64,000 nt of DNA, from the NCBI GenBank assembly GCA_977006965.1, contig OZ345356.1, positions 1,178,001-1,242,000 on the forward strand. Reading direction: 5' to 3'. Origin of the DNA: Phymatolithon calcareum (lineage: Eukaryota; Rhodophyta; Florideophyceae; Hapalidiales). Numbering within the stretch: the first letter of the stretch is position 1; each line of letters starts with the position of its first letter. The position numbers were made by a program, and so were the translations under genes. The notes under the pieces are model-generated. The model saw only the letters and a list, made by a program, of their open reading frames with translations, was not told the origin of the DNA and did no database searches. Of this stretch, positions 44,210 through 54,545 are shown piece by piece.

Positions 44210-46380
44210 GGAAGTACATGTGTGAAGGGAAAGTTGGGGCCATATGAATGACATCATCACAGAACCGCCGTTGCAAAAATTGACAAATGACGAAAATTGC
44301 ACTGGATGGATAGATTTCTGTTTTATTGAAGCTCCCTTAGTCAATTATCATTGCACCTGAGAGACTTTTCGTTGCGCTACAATCCTTCGCTTACGTTTTC
44401 ATTTTGATTTCGGATATTTTCTTTGGACGGTATCAATTGCCATTTCCAGCATCTCTTTATATCGGAAAGTCGTTGCTTGGGCATTAAGTTTGAGATAACT
44501 GTGAGAGCTTCATCGAGTTCGGAATCTTCGTTTCTTGCTTGTTCTTGCCAGGGATATGGAAAGCGGTGAAATAACCAGTGCGTGCAAAGAAGCCTGTGCT
44601 TAATATTGCACTGGCAAATGAAACAGAAGACAATCATAAGTGATGCGTAAAGCCGATCCCCCGAGGGACTGCTGTAACAGTGACAGCAAGGCGGCCGCCA
44701 ACTAATGCGTGAACTGCTTAACAAAATAAACAGCCGTACTGGTAGAAGCAGCGCAGAAGTTTTCGCGACAATCCATTGATGCTACGCTGCGCGGATCAAG
44801 CAGCCGAGAAGTGACCGCGGCGCCGGAAGTATTGACGACCTGTAGCACAGAGTAAGAACTCCGTATCAAGAGAAGACCTAGAACACCGAGCAAGATCTCG
44901 GTTTCAAGATAAGTGGTTTTACTGCGCCCGCAAAAATCGTCTATAGTGACGGTGCCTACACCCTTGGTCGATAGGGCCCGAAACGAGTACTGCGCTGCGT
45001 GCCTTGCGCAGTTACGATATGCTAACGGATCAGCTGTCAAACGAGCTCAGTGTATGGATCAACGAGCAGCTAAATGAGCCACAAGAGCACGCAATGACAA
45101 TTTCGTAGCCGGGGTCTGGTTCCAAATTTTACTGCCATACTTCTTGTAGACACCTGAAGAAAATCTACGACAGTGTATTTCAGCGCGAGCTTCCGGTGTT
45201 TCAGATTCTGTAAAGAAAAGAGTCCAACATTCTGGTCATCCACGTGTGCTCGGGAATCGCGGAACCACCGCAGTTGCTTCGGTTAGAATCGTCTAATGAC
45301 GAGCGGCAGGAAGAGAAAAAAGCGTGCTTACAGGATTAACGCCTTGCCGTAATCTAAGTAGAGGAAAATTTAAAAGCACTGCTTGCTAGCCCCATAGGGG
45401 TATAAGCATTCATTACAATAAGTTAGAATACTGTTAAAGTTCGGTAACTAATGCTTCCAAAGGTGCACCGTTTTCGGGTGTTAGAAGACATGGCTTCTAA
45501 CACTCGAAATGGACTATCATTCTAGCATTTTAACAAAAAGATTTAAAGAATATATTCAAAAAAGTAAAATGTCCAATTCGGTTCCAGATTTGTCCAGTAA
45601 TGGATATGGAGCTCGAAAGGCGAACTAAGAATCGATGTAACAGCCGTGACGGAATGGCCTTCAAAATACTGTACGGGATTCGAAAACCCATCAAATCCGC
45701 TATTTGCTTCCTAGAAAAGAAACTGGTGTCAATGGCTTCGGAACCTTCCGATCTATCGATTGCCCCCTTAATCTTAGAGGTGATCAGTTGCTCACTGCTG
45801 CAAGAGTACGCAAGAAAAAGGGGCGATTTAGGTGCAAAATATGATAGCTATCGTATAGGGCAATGAAAAGCACTTCGCTTTTGGCCATGAAGTTACCCAG
45901 CGGCTAAAACCGCACGCACGCTGGCCAAAAACTCGCGCCATTCGAACTCCGGACCTACAGTTAGAATCTGCACTATAACCGCTATCCTATGCACTGGGCC
46001 TCGGCGCTAGCAGGATCGTAGCGAATTAGAAATTTGGCGCAATCCCGTATTCCCGTTTCCCGGCTGTTACATGGATTCTTTGTTAATTTAATTTGAACGA
46101 TTTTTATTCGAGGAATCAATGCGTGGAATAGATACGATCCTAATTAGTTGAAAATATTTACAATAATTTTCCATGTATCGAAGTTCACAGCAGCACATCA
46201 GCGCACACCCCTTCTAACTGTAACCGTTCTAACAGAAGCACCTGCAGAACTGAAATCGGTGTGTCTTTCCCGACCGAAAATCGACCTAAAAATGTCTAAA
46301 TTTAAAGGTCGCTTGAGACTGAAATCCGTAATTTTTCGCTTGTTTTTAGCTGTGCGTTTCACTGAAAGTATGGGTACATA
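44210..46380. other. Mostly gene-less stretch with old duplicated segments
   Basis: Bases 45105-45200 match 35555-35650. A hairpin at about 45473-45508 has arms ttcgggtgttagaag and cttctaacactcgaa. Bases 46190-46389 match 36003-36217. Short frames (for example 45040-44702, minus) lack motifs. Confidence 0.4.
45933..46004 (-). tRNA. tRNA-Arg(UCU)-like sequence, probably degenerate or SINE head
   Basis: Read on the minus strand, ggcccagtgcataggatagcgg gives a D-arm-like start. The anticodon stem tgcag / ctgta encloses attctaa (anticodon TCT), and the T-arm region contains agttcgaat. The acceptor stem does not pair well and the B box is imperfect (agttcgaatgg). It is therefore more likely a pseudogene or the head of a tRNA-derived SINE than a working tRNA gene. 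Confidence 0.4.
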
Positions 46381-46383
46381 ATG

Positions 46384-46754
46384 TTCGATCCAGGGGAATG
46401 TCAAGGGGGGAGAAACGCAAACTCGGTGTCATACCTCTTTTGTAGCAAACATTCTAAAAAAACGAGGCGCGCGTTATGCATAGCGAATTATGAGGATTTC
46501 GCTGTATCAAAAATTGTCGACAAAGCTTCGCCCCCAGCCTTAATTCTAGTTATTTCTTACCAATAAAAGAGAGATGACGCTACATTAGAAACTCCTAATG
46601 TTCCCAAGATTTTCTTTTATTTCTCTGGTATTTTTATGATGCGAACTTCGCCCTTATGTTTCCGTTTCATACGGGCTCGACAAGTGCTCGTGTATGAAAA
46701 ATGTTACGTCACAGGGTCTGCGTTTCTCCCCCCTTAATATTCCCCTGGTTCGAT
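46384..46754. mobile_element. MITE-like element with CCAGGGGAAT ends (copy 2)
   Basis: The ends ccaggggaatgtcaagggg (46390) and their inverse (ending 46748) are flanked by TTCGAT at 46384-46389 and 46749-46754. The paralogous region has the unoccupied site acataacgTTCTATccatctgc at 36204-36224. The interior is related to copy 1 at 30971-31590 but shorter (359 bases). Confidence 0.8.
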
Positions 46755-47612
46755 CCAACTGCTCAAACGATTTTAACACTTTTCTACATTCATGCTATGA
46801 TAAGCCCCCCGGATTGAAATCCCTGTGCAACTGCAACTCGACTACCTGTCCCGAAGCGTTGAAGATAGAAGCGGTGTTCTGTGTCATTGTTATCAAAGCG
46901 CAATTGTTCGTTTTGATGTGCCCAGTACCACCTTGGCTGAGTAAGTTGGCAACCCAAATTTTACCTGTTCTCACAGCAGCTAATTCCGTGACGGTGATCC
47001 ACGTATTGATCCTGCTTTGCTTTCCAAAGCCTAGCACCCGAGCAACAGAAATAACTGTACTTTACAATCTTCGAAGAGGAGCCGGAAAGCGCAGATTATT
47101 GCATTTATGACAAAAAGGATCAGTGAAACACAGCATTATGGTTTGCATTCTCTATTCCCTAGCCTTTTTCCCAAAATGTAAGTGGCCACTCCTCGCGCAG
47201 TCCAAGGACAATGGAATGTTCGTGTGTTTGCTTCCAACTAGTTGGAACGGAGCAGATGGACTGTCCGTTTTTGACAAGTGCTTACATGAGCTTACAGCCA
47301 CCGACCCTGTGAGTCGGCGGCCCCTGTGGTACAAAGTCGTACATCCCTCGCATCTGCCCTCTTGGGCAGAATGAATAACGATCAATAAACTTCCTTTGTT
47401 GTATCGTAAACGCTCGGGTCTCCACCCAGCCCATTCTCACTCCGACAAGCCTCCGCCTGTCGCACTCACACCACACACCGTCTGCCGTGCGACCAACCAG
47501 CCGTGTGATTGTACACACGGCGGATCGCACGAGGCACAGAGAAGGCCTTTGACGACATGGACATTCATTGTTGAACGTTAATTCATCTCTGTCTAATATT
47601 TTACGGTCCCCC
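46755..47612. other. Duplicated gene-less flank
   Basis: This matches 36240-36840 in order, ending with ggtcccccta at the insertion point of the large element. From about 47250 to 47600 it contains extra sequence not found in the paralogue. No gene is supported. Confidence 0.5.
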
Positions 47613-48174
47613 TAGTGTCTATTTTACGGAAATTTTCCCTCAATTGAGGGAAGAGATTCTTTTAATTTTTTGCTCATGAAAGTTACTCGCTATCAAGCGC
47701 ATCAACAGCGCCAAGGTCATAGATGTCTTCAGCATGCTTAGTGAAGCAGGTCCTAACAGTAGAAATGTCGCAAATGTATATTGTGGCACTATCAAGCGTA
47801 TCACATTGTGAGAACACTATGGTCGAGGTCTTGCATTTTCAAACTCTGCAGTTGTTTTGCACAACAAAATTTGTCATCATGACCTCTGAAAGTAACCTTT
47901 TACTTTTCTCAGGGGTAACGTGGCTTCCAACACTGCTCTCGAATGCAAATGTACGCTCTGGCGCAACTGAACTTCGACAAGTAATGCGCGTGTCAAATGC
48001 TATCGATGAGTTGCTCTTCCGGCACTTCACAAAACCTTCTCTGCGTTATGTGCTGCTGACACTCTGCATGGTCACCAGAGAATAACAACTAGCTAACAAC
48101 CTAGAAATTCGCCAGAAGAGTTAGATGGCCCCTATGAACTATAGGCGCACTTGTTGAATGTCTGCAGAGTCACT

Positions 48175-48606
48175 ACTCACTAAGTATGAATCCACACATG
48201 CAATGCGCCTTATACCGGCATACGCGGCCATGAAGCAGCACAGAACTACCATTCCGTAGGCCATCTCGCCTTCAAAATCTCTTTGACACAGTGTGCTTTC
48301 TGTGGTCATTCGTGGGATCGACATAATCTTGACCGGGGTGACCAGCGGTACTGCGCAGAGTATATGTCGCCTAATTCACTTGATTTCACTCTGCATGAAA
48401 TCAACCGGAGGTATTCTGCCACCGGCATCACTGTTTCGGAAGAAGAAGGGCCGGGGAGATACTTCTTCGGCCTGGTAGACCTCCAGAAAGCGCTCTCAGC
48501 GCCGAACTCAACTCTTGCCATGAGGACGAGCCTCCGTCACTGCAGTCTCTTTTCCACACTTCTTCTCAGGTTAGCGGGCGTCCAAGCAGCCAGTTTTCGA
48601 GGATAA
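48175..48606 (+). CDS. Unrecognised frame inside the 6.7-kb element
   Basis: A frame of about 140 codons is open without a clear ATG start. It reads HTCNAPYTGIRGHEAAQNYH, then CAFCGHSWDRHN, NSLDFTLHEINRRYSATGIT and GRYFFGLVDLQKALS. The CxxC...H cluster might bind zinc. It could be an exon of a third element gene or carried host sequence; support is limited to its length and composition. Confidence 0.25.
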
Positions 48607-49218
48607 CTTGGAGAAACATCGTCACCACGCAATCGTACTTCGAATGAAGTCCAATACCACAATTCTCGGATAAGAAGTCTCTGTTTAGAGTGCGAATTCT
48701 CACAACTGAGAGTAAAATCGTCTCTAAAACGGACATAGAACTTCCGCTTGTACATTGGGACCTAATGAGCGCACGTATTCGGCTCGCGGTCGGGCGTGAT
48801 GACATCAAGTTCCCGGTGCGATGTTTGGTCTCAAGGGCCCTGTAAGACTTAGGCAAGAGTGCTCGGAAGAGGACGTTTAGAGCTTCTGAATGTTTATCAA
48901 AGCTTGTATGCCCTTCTGAGGAGCATGTGATCTCGACTGTAGACGATAAACAGGCGTTTCGCGATGAATATTGGCAAGGATGATCACTGTAAGCAGGCCT
49001 AAGCTATACCGCGCTTTTGTTCAGCGTCTGTAATGTCAATGACAACGTTCTATGCCTTGACGTTGACGATGTGGACTGTCTTAAACTTAGTCTTCGTCAA
49101 TGGATGACGAATCAGAACCCATTTCATGCGCTACTGTAATAATCGCAATTGGTCCGTGTGTAATCCCTGAGAGTGTAAGTGTCCCTCCTTACGCTCATGC
49201 AGCATTGCGTGTCTACAC

Positions 49219-49241
49219 CTGGCTCAGAAGATGAGCCAGGC
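49219..49241. repeat. Perfect 9-bp stem hairpin
   Basis: The sequence cctggctca, gaaga loop, tgagccagg lies about 190 bases beyond the transposase stop, between coding and the left part of the element. Confidence 0.5.
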
Positions 49242-49314
49242 TTTATGAATATGGCGTCAGGAGAATGCGGGAAATATCGAAAATTGAGGCGTATAATTGT
49301 TACGGAGTAATGCT

Positions 49315-49474
49315 AATGTTTTTAGGATTTGAGTCAATTTTTACATATTTATTTAGTAATCGATTTGAAACAGAGGGTTTTCTTCTTGTATCATAATGTT
49401 TTTAGGATTTGAGTCAATTTTTACATATTTATTTAGTAATCGATTTGAAACAGAGGGTTTTCTTCTTGTATCAT
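49315..49474. repeat. Perfect 80-bp tandem duplication over the transposase 3' end
   Basis: Bases 49315-49394 and 49395-49474 are identical (both run aatgtttttaggatttg ... cttcttgtatcat). The unit covers the last codons and stop of the transposase, so the duplicated stop lies downstream and does not affect the protein. Perfect identity means the duplication is recent. Confidence 0.9.
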
Positions 49475-50361
49475 AATCTGGGTCAAATTAGAAACTGCGT
49501 GAAAGCAGGCGGAATGACGCCTCACATCATGACGGAACCGCTGACCTATAGCACCGAACTGTTTTAGTCTTCTGTTCACAGTTTCATGTCGGGCTCTGGA
49601 GATCGCATGAAGTCGATTGGGAACGTCTTCAGTTGCTCCAGAAGTGTACTCACAGCGTTCATCATTGTAACCACGGTCTGCAATAACATTCTCGCCTGGA
49701 AGAAGCTCCTTTTTCATTCCCATTCGAAAGATTTTTAAATCAGTGAAGGTCCCACAGTGAAAAGGGCCATGCACCCAAACAATAAAGCCAGTAGAGATAC
49801 AAATTCCAATTTCGTAGCGAACTCCAGGCCCCTTGAACTTGTGGGAATACCACTTCGAGCTAAAGGGGGATGGCTCAGAAATTCGACAGTCTGTGCCATC
49901 GACGGAAACCTTGCAACGCATACTGTGATTATTTGAAAGCCGGTTCTCCCATTTTATCTTCATTGTCAGTTAGCAAAAGAATATTGTGCCTAAAGGAGAG
50001 ACACAAGTAATTTCAAGTGGAAAGTACTTACTATTTTCAGATCAGCAATTAGACCTACAAATATCCAGCACCACTTCCTGAATGTCTTTTCATCAGCTTT
50101 CGTCAAAGCAGTATTGTGGTGCTCGGATGCATAGGCTTTTAAAAATAGGAGGGCCCACAGCAAATGGTGAGGACTGGATTTAGCCGGCATTGAGTTACCT
50201 ATATCGTTCCATACAATTGCACAAACCTGAGGTGTGACGCCAAATAGGGCCATGAAACGCCTATTCAGAACAACAGCAGATAGTCCAGCCGCTCGCTCCA
50301 GAATGCTGAGAGCACAATGTACGAACGTTGATGATGCAAGACGCACAAAACTCTTCGACAT
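49433..50361 (-). CDS. DDE transposase with one intron (IS5/ISL2EU-like)
   Basis: Exon 1 is 50361-50032 (110 codons, from ATG) and exon 2 is 49957-49433. The 74-base intron (50031-49958) has a gtaagt donor, a tgctaac branch-like site and an atgaag acceptor; joining is in phase and reads through ADLKI into KWENRL. Total length is 284 residues. Exon 1 holds the N-terminal helical region (RRFMALFGVTPQVCAIVWND, HLLWALLFLKAYASE). Exon 2 holds the catalytic core: VSVDGTDCRI (first Asp), SSKWYSHKFKGPGVRYEIG, VHGPFHCGTFTDLKIF, PGENVIADRGY (second Asp) and RARHETVNRRLKQFG (Glu), with RFRHD after it. No stop or shift is seen. The closest type I can name is the eukaryotic DDE_Tnp_4/IS5-like group. Confidence 0.8.
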
Positions 50362-50418
50362 TGCGCTTCTCTTGGTTATCTTGTCTACTACGTTGGATTG
50401 CTCTATATCAGGTCGTGA

Positions 50419-50465
50419 ATATAAGGGAGAGAGTAGGATGTCTACACTCTATTCTCTCCCTTATT
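50419..50465. repeat. Inverted repeat upstream of the transposase
   Basis: The arms ataagggagagagtag and tattctctcccttat flank about 11 bases, roughly 60 bases upstream of the transposase ATG. This may be a promoter or transposase-binding structure. Confidence 0.5.
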
Positions 50466-50619
50466 TTTGTCTACTAGGCCCGCCGTGGAGGACGACATGT
50501 TACATGGGAGGACGTTCAAATATTATGAACCAATAAGTTGCAAAACAATTTCGAGCTAAATTGATGTGTCCAATCAGTCTATCCGGCGTGGCGATAATCT
50601 ATCAACAATACCTTATATC

Positions 50620-52831
50620 AGGAAAAGAAAGAGGGGAGGAAATAAAGCTTCAATGCATTAAAAAATAAATAAAAAACCGTAGTCGTTTCTGCAGACAAAT
50701 TATGATGGAATTGACGTATCAGAAAATTAGTGAATGTAATGTACTCGTGTAAACCTTCCGCAGCGTATTCGAGAACGACACCTAATAAATGCTCACCGGT
50801 TACGTAGCGCTAATAACCTGACAGTGTATTCGGGGCTCCAAGACTTAATCCATACGGTTTGCGTGTTGGCCTCACCCAAGCTCTTCGAGGCCAGTACAGT
50901 AGCACAAAATCTCGCTTTCGTGCACAAGCTGTGCCCATTCCTAAACGTGGTCATTATTTTTCACCATAGAGTGGATGCACAATCTTTAGCTCCCCCAACA
51001 TTCATCACGGCAAATAATACAGGGGTAAGTTATTGAGAGTAACTATGGTTTCATATTTGTTTTATTGATGCGAGTGGGTAGTTTCAAATAAAGCCCGTCA
51101 TTGTGTTTCTACAAACTTCGGTTTCTATACTCTTTGCTCTCTTACCCTCTTACTGAAAAGATGTCAGCTCCGAACTTTGCAAAGCGAAAATTTTGCACGG
51201 ACAAAGAGAGCAAGAAAACTTCACCCTTCGGCATTTTGCTCTAGGAACAACTATTGCCCGCATACTAGACTAATTCTGTCCTGCGGTCATCGGAGCGAAA
51301 TTTTGGAGAGAACTAGGCAAATTTTTTAGTTTCACCCCCTTGAGGAATCCGATAAATTTTTATCCTCCTCCTCTAGACGATGTTGAATCTTTGCATATCC
51401 AGAGTGTCTATCGGAGACAGTTTTGACTGTTGAACTAAACTTTCGGATAGCTGCTGCTCGCTTGTAGCGCCGTGAACAGCGTACAGTATTCATTGAATTT
51501 ATGAAACTAGGGTATGATACGAAGAGTTACGAATCAGGATTTGTCGAGCGAAAGTTTGCGAAAGTTTCGCCAAGAACACGTGTCATGAAATTGCCAGAGT
51601 CGAAACTTTCGCCGACCGCCTGACTTTAATTGATTCCATTCTGCTCAAAACTTGACCAATTCTCAATGATTTCGCAAAAGTTTGTAGTACTCGATGAGAT
51701 CTCTTGATTTATCTAAAACAATCTGAAAATGTCTTTTATTTTCCTTGCGAAAGTTGCCTCTAGAAATCGAAAGTTTCTCGCTTTTCGCGAAACTTTCGAC
51801 TTTCGCAGACAACTTTCGCCAGGAATCTGAGCATTTTTTATATTCTTTTTGCCAAAACTTGGTAGTTCCGACATCAGAGAGCGAACTTTCGCTAAGAACG
51901 ATGGCATTGCTAATCATTGTCTACAGACTTTCGCATAGGCTAGAACAGGAAAGCGAAACTTTCGATGGCGTGTTTTGTCGGCGCGAAACTTTCGCTTGAC
52001 GAATTTCTTGTGTAATCGTTTCGTTCCGTAAAGTGCGTAATCTCAGAATGAAAAAAATTCACGGCACATACATAGATTTTTGAAAAAACCAAGGTACTAT
52101 ACTTTGTATCGTATCTAGATCCGCAATGAAAAGAGCAGTTCTCTTACTGCACTAATCACATGCTCTCATTGTTTACATTAATTCGCAATTTTCCTCCACG
52201 TGGAGCTATCGCTCAGAAATATTAAAATTTCAACATTTATAGGGAGCTAACACATCTCGCCTATCCTGACACAATCAGGACAGTTTGAACAAGGGAAAGA
52301 GAGGGAAGAAAGCAAAGAGTATAGAAACCGAAGTTCGTAGAAACACAATGATGGGCTTTATTTGAATCTACCCACTCGCATCAATAAAACAAATATGAAA
52401 CCATAGTTACTCTCAATAACTTACCCCTGTATTATTTGCCGTGATGAATGTTGGGGGAGCTAAAGATTGTGCATCCACTCTATGGTGAAAAATAATGACC
52501 ACGTTTAGGAATGGGCACAGCTTGTGCACGAAAGCGAGATTTTGTGCTACTGTACTGGCCTCGAAGAGCTTGGGTGAGGCCAACACGCAAACCGTATGGA
52601 TTAAGTCTTGGAGCCCCGAATACACTGTCAGGTTATTAGCGCTACGTAACCGGTGAGCATTTATTAGGTGTCGTTCTCGAATACGCTGCGGAAGGTTTAC
52701 ACGAGTACATTACATTCACTAATTTTTCTGATACGTCAATTCCATCATAATTTGTCTGCAGAAACGACTACGGTTTTTTATTTATTTTTTAATGCATTGA
52801 AGCTTTATTTCCTCCCCTCTTTCTTTTCCTT
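50620..52831. mobile_element. Long-TIR (Mutator-like) element nested in the 6.7-kb element
   Basis: Bases 50620-51145 and 52305-52831 are near-identical inverted copies of about 525 bases. Outside are ccttatatca (50611-50620 region) and ccttgtgtca (52829-52838 region), matching in 8 of 10 bases and possibly an aged 9-10-base target duplication. TIRs of hundreds of bases with 9-11-base duplications are typical of Mutator-like elements. Each arm carries the same 70-codon frame (50824-51036 + and 52625-52413 -), identical in translation. I take that frame to be a by-product of the repeat, not a gene. No transposase is present. An older copy of one end is at 22550. Confidence 0.75.
51540..52003. 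repeat. Dense array of gcgaaagtttcgc motifs in both orientations
   Basis: At least ten copies of cgaaagtt/aactttcg occur in about 460 bases, in the unique centre of the long-TIR element. The outermost copies (gtcgagcgaaagttt at 51541 and its inverse aaactttcgcttgac ending 52001) face each other, so the block may be a separate foldback element nested inside. The motif itself is palindromic (gaaagtttc). Confidence 0.65.
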
Positions 52832-53070
52832 GTGTCAGATGATAAAGCAACCCGAAACTAATCACAAACCACCATTTTTATGTTACAAATGTTCTCTTCG
52901 AACGTTTTAGAAATTTAAAGTTTGTAACATTATGCACCTGTCCTTCTGTAGTCGTTTTATCAATAGTTTTATTGCTTTCATTACAAAATTGAGCGCAAAG
53001 CCGGGTACTCCTAATACGTATTGACGTGATTTCGACTGAAATCTCCTTATTCTGAGTAGTACTAATACTA

Positions 53071-53082
53071 AGTATATAAAGT
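53071..53082 (+). promoter_or_regulatory. TATA box of the second element gene
   Basis: The sequence agtatataaagt lies about 105 bases before the ATG at 53185. It is the clearest TATA box in the window. Confidence 0.6.
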
Positions 53083-53184
53083 AAGGCTTCCCCTTTGCCT
53101 CGCCGACCAAGAGTAATACTAAGCTTGGAGCGATCTTCAAGCTCTACGAGGTACCTCAGTGTTGTTGACTGTTCATCTCCACAT

Positions 53185-54089
53185 ATGGCTCCAAAATTGA
53201 CCAAAGGATCTGCTGCTCGCAAGCTTCTGCTCCTAAAGTTTAAGAGCGGGCAGATATCAGGTACTGAAGACCCGAAAACGGTTTGGGAATCGGATCCCGT
53301 GTTTCAGGATCACAAACTTTCAAATTTTCGCACATGCTACAACAACATGAAAAAAGAGCTTGCAAAATGTAACTTTGAGTACAGCGCTATTGTGATTTCT
53401 CTCCTTCAATTTCGCAGTTTTCTGACATGCTACTCTGGGTTCTTTCATTTTTAGCATGTGTAGACGAAGAAGACGACGGAGAGGACCTGGACAGGCGCCG
53501 CTCGGATCATGACTCGAAAAAGCGCCGAATTTGGGTTAGCGAAAATGACCCGGCCGGGGATACTGATGAAGAGCAATTGAATTGCAACAATGGCGCCGAA
53601 CTCGTTAGCGGAGACGGCTCATTCAAGCCCTTGTTCCTTGTTTCTTCGTGGGAGGAGCCAGGTGTCAAGACAAAAAGAGCTACTGTGGCCATACTGCTCC
53701 CGTCGGGGATTGGGCCTGGAGAGTTTGCTATTGCAGTTGCTGAGGGAGGCGAGTTTCTCGAGATTACCGTTATCTGGCCCTTTAGTATCGTCGATCTACT
53801 AAGGTTACACAAGAAATGGCTGTGCTCGACCGGAAAAGATGGCTATACAATGTATCACCCAAAGATATTGGGTTTCGAGGATGCTCTCAAAAGGAAACGC
53901 GCTAGGGCCTCTGATGATGTCAAGTCTATTGCTCGAATTCCTTTACCGTTTCCGGTTCAGACACATGTAGATGCCAAGTACAACTTGGCTTGGAGGGGAA
54001 GCTCGGCCAAGGTCGTCTATGTTGACCTCAAGGCTATGGCGGAGACGTATGCTATAGTGAATGATGTTGCCGATTTTGAGGTTTTGTAA
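53185..54089 (+). CDS. Unknown protein of the 6.7-kb element, one intron
   Basis: Exon 1 is 53185-53368 and exon 2 is 53455-54089; the 86-base intron (53369-53454) starts gtaact and ends tttttag. Splicing joins AAA-T to CA-TGT in phase, giving 272 residues. The N-terminus is basic with KGSAARKLLLLKFKSG and VWESDPVFQDHKLSNFRTCY, a helical segment that might bind DNA. The middle is acidic/basic (DEEDDGEDLDRRRSD). The C-terminal half is a beta-rich domain (KRATVAILLPSGIGPGEF, FLEITVIWPFSI, LLRLHKKWL). I do not recognise the family. Position inside the transposon, opposite the transposase, suggests an accessory role comparable to the Harbinger helper, which is an inference. Confidence 0.65.
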
Positions 54090-54310
54090 AAAGTGCATAG
54101 AATTATCCAGGAAGAAAATTCAGGAAATCCTACGGTTCGCAGCAAAGTCTGTCATTTTCCTGTTCTTATTGCAACTATCATTATTTTTTACAAAATACGT
54201 ATTTTCGATATTTCCCGCATTCTCCAGCGATCTGTTTCGAATTTGCTTTATGGATTTTTTTGAGCTTTCAAATCGCTCCTCAATTGAGGGGGTTCGTAAA
54301 ATAGACACTA

Positions 54311-54545
54311 GAATACAGTAGTAAAAACCAAGTGATTCATATAATACCTGCGAAACGGCTGTAAGGCACAAACCTGTCCATCTGCGACAAGTCCACGCTC
54401 CACACTTCCGTGCTTCTCCTCTCTTGCATTTTATATGTAAGGCGTACAAGAATTGATTGCATGCTCTTGTCTCCACCGCTACCCCGCTCCGCAGTACTTC
54501 AGCGATTTTAGCAGCGCGGCCAGGGTACACTTGATTCCTTATACC
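54311..54545 (+). promoter_or_regulatory. Short promoter region of G4
   Basis: Only 235 bases separate the large element from the G4 start. The sequence ccacacttccgtgcttctcctctcttgcattttatatg (TATA-like at about 54431) and ctccgcagtacttcag-gatttt...gcagcgcggcc are shared with G3 (36925-37085), so the core promoter was kept when the element inserted. Confidence 0.55.

Larger units (their letters stand above)
47613..54310. mobile_element. 6.7-kb composite DNA transposon with TA duplication (IS5/ISL2EU-like)
   Basis: The left end GTGTCTATTTTACGGAAA (47615) and the inverse of the right end GTGTCTATTTTACGAACC (54308) match, followed on both sides by ccctcaattgagg. TA lies outside both ends. The empty site is visible in the duplicated G3 flank: gtccccc-TA-gactacagcagta (36833-36855), against gtccccc-TA-[element]-TA-gaatacagtagta. 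The element carries a two-exon DDE transposase (50361-49433, -) and a two-exon gene of unknown role (53185-54089, +). A long-TIR element (50620-52831) is nested between them. Without it the element is about 4.5 kb. The 2-base duplication and transposase type recall ISL2EU-like eukaryotic IS5 relatives. Confidence 0.8.

Noticed and set aside
44702-45040. 112-codon minus-strand frame
   Set aside because: No motif, no paralogue and no promoter or poly(A) context; similar frames are common by chance in this GC range.
50824-51036. 70-residue frame identical to one at 52413-52625
   Set aside because: The identity is explained by the inverted arms of the long-TIR element; there is no start context, motif or independent conservation.
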